This document shows, in pieces, positions 61,501 to 64,000 of a stretch of DNA of 64,000 bases (the first letter of the stretch is position 1; each line of letters starts with the position of its first letter). The DNA is from Brevibacillus_H ginsengisoli. Its GTDB lineage: Bacteria; Bacillota; Bacilli; Brevibacillales; Brevibacillaceae. A program made the translations under genes and the position numbers. The stretch spans positions 62,001-126,000 of the forward strand of contig NZ_JBNJQR010000004.1 in the NCBI RefSeq assembly GCF_050113715.1, read 5' to 3'. Below the pieces are notes generated by a model. The model saw only the letters and a list, made by a program, of their open reading frames with translations, made no database searches and had not been told where the DNA came from.

Positions 61501-64000
61501 TTAACGTACTGAATTAATTGGTGGTAAAGTCTTCAAATCTTTCATGATGTTAGCCATTATGATGGATGCATCTCCGCGCAACAAATATGCACTTGGTTCG
61601 AAAATGTAGCCTTTTTTCGGATCTTTCTCATCAACCGGCGAACCGTTTACATACTTCTTCTTCGCGATCGAAAGTACTGCTGATCTACTGTACGAAGAAA
61701 CTAAATTGTAATCCTTAAACAACTTCTGTAAATCTTTAGTAACTTTTGCAGGATCGGTATCTTGTTTCAGTTGTAATGCTCGAGCCAAAATGACTGATGC
61801 ATCTTCACGGGTAATTGGTTTTTCTGGTTCGAATATGCGTGGTGAAGATCCGCGTAATATACCCATGTTAGCTGCCGTCTCGATATAACGATAATCGTAC
61901 AGGCTGTCGGATGTATACGCCAATGGTACATCATCGAAGTTCAAATGATCCGGATCGAAGTTCAGAGGAATTTGCAACGCACGTACAATCATGGCAGCAA
62001 ATTCTCCACGGGTAATGTTTACATCAACCCCGAATTCATTATCTCCTTTTGGCTTTAAGATACCTTTTACATAAATTGCTTCGGTATGGTTACGTGCGTA
62101 GCTATGCTGTGAAATATCGTTAAATGAATTAGACAGCTTAGCTACTACATAATATCCAAATCGGTCAAAGTTAGCAATAACTTGTCCTTTCTTCGGATCT
62201 ACTATACCTCCAATATCGGTCCATGTTTTCTCATCAGGATCGAAACGGAATACGGTAATCCACATAGACGCATCCGCTACAACGTTTTTGTCATAATTCA
62301 TCTTGATCTTACCTCGTTGAGTCGGAACAACCATCAAATCATCTTGGCGCTTATTGAAGTTCGGCAAGTCTGAAGATGGAAGCTGGTGAGGCAAGAACCC
62401 TTCTTTTACGTCATCGTATGCTTCTGTATCTTCATTATCCGCTTGTCCGCCATCAATCCAGTACATTGGACTAATTTGGATGAAATGCTGTCGATCAAAG
62501 GAAGCTTGCAACAATTGCTTACCAAGTGCTACATCGGTTCGGAAGCTAGATGGTACTTGTTGATAATCATAACGGTCGACTACACCGTCTTCCGGATTCG
62601 CGATACCAAAGAGTAACGAATGGTCTGCGTAAACCTGAGTTTTGTACTTGTTCGGGCTCTTCGGATCCATCCGGCGCAGGTAGGTGTCTTTCGGGAAAGT
62701 GAGCTGAACTGCTCCATTAAAGACGTTGTGAGCGTTTTTCATCGGCTCCATCCATTGAGCACCAGGAATCAAATCTTGTGCATACATGATGTCAAACGAA
62801 CCTGTTGTTTTCTCCGCACCTTTGGTAATCGTGAATTTAATGGTGTTTTTCTTATTCGGCTTCAGGTTCATTACAGTCGCTTTGAAGACGTCTTTGTATT
62901 CTTTGTCACCGTCATTATTCTCGTCGAAGTCAATTTGTTTCGCCTGTACCTTGTCAACTAGTACAGAGTCAGCTCCTTTGGCTTCAATTACAACTTCCAC
63001 GTAGTTACGGTTGATGGAACCGGCCAACTCTTGCTTGGTTGGGCGCAAGATGGTATACGGCATTACCTTGGAAGAAATCTCAAGCGATTTCGCCGCATAT
63101 GGACCAGATGTTCCGGCATTGTACACTCGGATGGAATATACAAGCTTCGTTCCATCCTTTGGCATTTCCTGATTGCTGATGACAAACTCAAAGTCTTGTG
63201 TACTTCTCACATAAGAAACGCTCAATCCAGAAGGTGTGATGTTAGACCCACTATTATAGGTCGTTCCTCCGTCATCCGAAAAACGCTTGGTTAAATCCCA
63301 AGTCCACGTAACCCCATCATTACGTTTAATCTCCAAGATGTAGTTAGAGGCTTGCGGAGTAGCTCCAGATTGAAGCGAAGCCAGTTTGCTTTCAATGATA
63401 GAACGGTTAGTTCCCAAGTCAATGAAATCGAATGCTCCATATACATTCAATTTCTTCTCTTCTGTTGTGTAAATTCCATCAGCACCTGGGAAGCGCTTCG
63501 TATCCTTCTTCGGCTGAGTGAACTCGATTGGGTAAGGATAAATATCTTTACCGTCAGCTGGAAGCTTAGGAATGTTGGTTGAACTTATGCGAATCGTTAA
63601 TTCCTTCTTATAAATATCCTTATCCTGAGAGTTAGGACCATTAGATTTATACAAGAAGAGAATTTTGTTTTCTCCAGCCTTCAACTGATCATAAATAGTT
63701 GATAATGGAGTATCCGTCTCATCCACGATAAATCGATTGGGTTTGGCTGGACTCTCTTGCATAAGAGGTACCTCATAGTTATTTACATACAAGTAAAGCT
63801 TTTGTTTGGCGTCACCTTTTTTAAAGAGAGCTGTATCTTTAAGATCAACATTGCGGAGTTCCCCACGCAATTTACCCAAAGCCTTCACCATAATATTATT
63901 GACCAAAGTATTACGGTCTTCCGTCGTATCCCGGTTAATGACTTGTCCATCATACATCGTGTCGAAGTTCACATATGGACCGGAGACATAGTTCACTACT
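61501..64000 (-). CDS. Large surface protein with C-terminal SLH domains (N-terminus beyond window)
   Basis: At least 831 residues are visible, with no start inside the window. The bulk consists of beta-rich Ig-like modules (VEVVIEAKGADSVLVDKVQA; NIPKLPADGKDIYPYPIEF). The C-terminal 190 residues contain three SLH units: FNDISQHSYARNHTEAIYVK, then FDDVPLAYTSDSLYDYRYIE with GILRGSSPRIFEPEKPITRE, and a third ending LLRGDASIIMANIMKDL. It should be anchored to the same wall polymer as the MWP. It may be an adhesin or a minor S-layer component; no catalytic domain is visible. Confidence 0.88.
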   Translation of the reverse strand, partial: VVNYVSGPYVNFDTMYDGQVINRDTTEDRNTLVNNIMVKALGKLRGELRNVDLKDTALFKKGDAKQKLYLYVNNYEVPLMQESPAKPNRFIVDETDTPLSTIYDQLKAGENKILFLYKSNGPNSQDKDIYKKELTIRISSTNIPKLPADGKDIYPYPIEFTQPKKDTKRFPGADGIYTTEEKKLNVYGAFDFIDLGTNRSIIESKLASLQSGATPQASNYILEIKRNDGVTWTWDLTKRFSDDGGTTYNSGSNITPSGLSVSYVRSTQDFEFVISNQEMPKDGTKLVYSIRVYNAGTSGPYAAKSLEISSKVMPYTILRPTKQELAGSINRNYVEVVIEAKGADSVLVDKVQAKQIDFDENNDGDKEYKDVFKATVMNLKPNKKNTIKFTITKGAEKTTGSFDIMYAQDLIPGAQWMEPMKNAHNVFNGAVQLTFPKDTYLRRMDPKSPNKYKTQVYADHSLLFGIANPEDGVVDRYDYQQVPSSFRTDVALGKQLLQASFDRQHFIQISPMYWIDGGQADNEDTEAYDDVKEGFLPHQLPSSDLPNFNKRQDDLMVVPTQRGKIKMNYDKNVVADASMWITVFRFDPDEKTWTDIGGIVDPKKGQVIANFDRFGYYVVAKLSNSFNDISQHSYARNHTEAIYVKGILKPKGDNEFGVDVNITRGEFAAMIVRALQIPLNFDPDHLNFDDVPLAYTSDSLYDYRYIETAANMGILRGSSPRIFEPEKPITREDASVILARALQLKQDTDPAKVTKDLQKLFKDYNLVSSYSRSAVLSIAKKKYVNGSPVDEKDPKKGYIFEPSAYLLRGDASIIMANIMKDLKTLPPINSVR

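Noticed and set aside
1..64000. CRISPR arrays, tRNA or rRNA genes
   Set aside because: No regularly spaced direct repeats and no cloverleaf or ribosomal RNA sequence were recognised on either strand.

Overview
The window looks like a chromosomal segment of a Brevibacillus species (Bacillota, monoderm, motile, S-layered). The best evidence is the S-layer operon at 52694-59010. Its first gene matches the middle wall protein of Brevibacillus brevis, including two in-frame starts 31 codons apart, and its second gene matches the outer wall protein. The gene order comFA-comFC-yvyF-flgM-flgN-flgK-flgL-yviE-fliW-csrA-hag-flaG-fliD-fliS-fliT ... hpf-secA-prfB is the Bacillaceae arrangement. Nearly everything between 1 and 42.5 kb is on the minus strand.

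Region 1 (1-11.9 kb): prfB, nearly complete with a programmed +1 frameshift; secA, without the usual C-terminal zinc motif; hpf; an HD-GYP protein; a cold-shock protein; a polar amino-acid ABC permease and binding protein without an ATPase; a TipAS-type MerR regulator; a GNAT acetyltransferase; a motAB-like stator pair; and a YjfB-like small motility protein. A dense cluster of DnaA boxes lies upstream of the ABC transporter genes, and a 200-bp imperfect palindrome separates prfB from secA.

Region 2 (11.9-31 kb): the late flagellar cluster. It contains two flagellin genes. One is an ordinary hag. The other carries a zinc-metalloprotease domain (HEILH) in its variable region, i.e. a flagellinolysin. 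A FliB-type flagellin lysine methylase lies beside hag. The regulators FlgM, FliW and CsrA are all present, and the hag leader has a textbook CsrA hairpin. The competence genes comFA/comFC and the two-component system degS/degU follow.

Region 3 (31-60.6 kb): a block that sits between degS and yvyE, which are neighbours in Bacillus subtilis. It is devoted to the cell surface and secretion: a polysaccharide deacetylase, metK with a SAM-I riboswitch, an SLH-anchored subtilisin-like protease, three tandem SLAP (S-layer assembly) paralogues, an agr-type quorum-sensing locus (agrD, agrB and an AgrC-like kinase, no agrA), an immune-inhibitor-A metalloprotease, a 5'-truncated S-layer-like gene, a tyrosine recombinase with a putative DNA-binding partner, the OWP/MWP S-layer operon, and a TolC-family protein. 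The window ends with yvyE and the C-terminal part of a large SLH protein.

The most interesting items are the proteolytic flagellin with its neighbours, the agrA-less agr locus with a visible 40-residue precursor peptide, and the combination of a promoterless, startless S-layer fragment with a recombinase, an unknown gene and an 18-bp inverted repeat next to the active S-layer operon. The last could be a decaying gene or part of an S-layer switching system; the sequence alone does not decide. No tRNA, rRNA or CRISPR array was seen.
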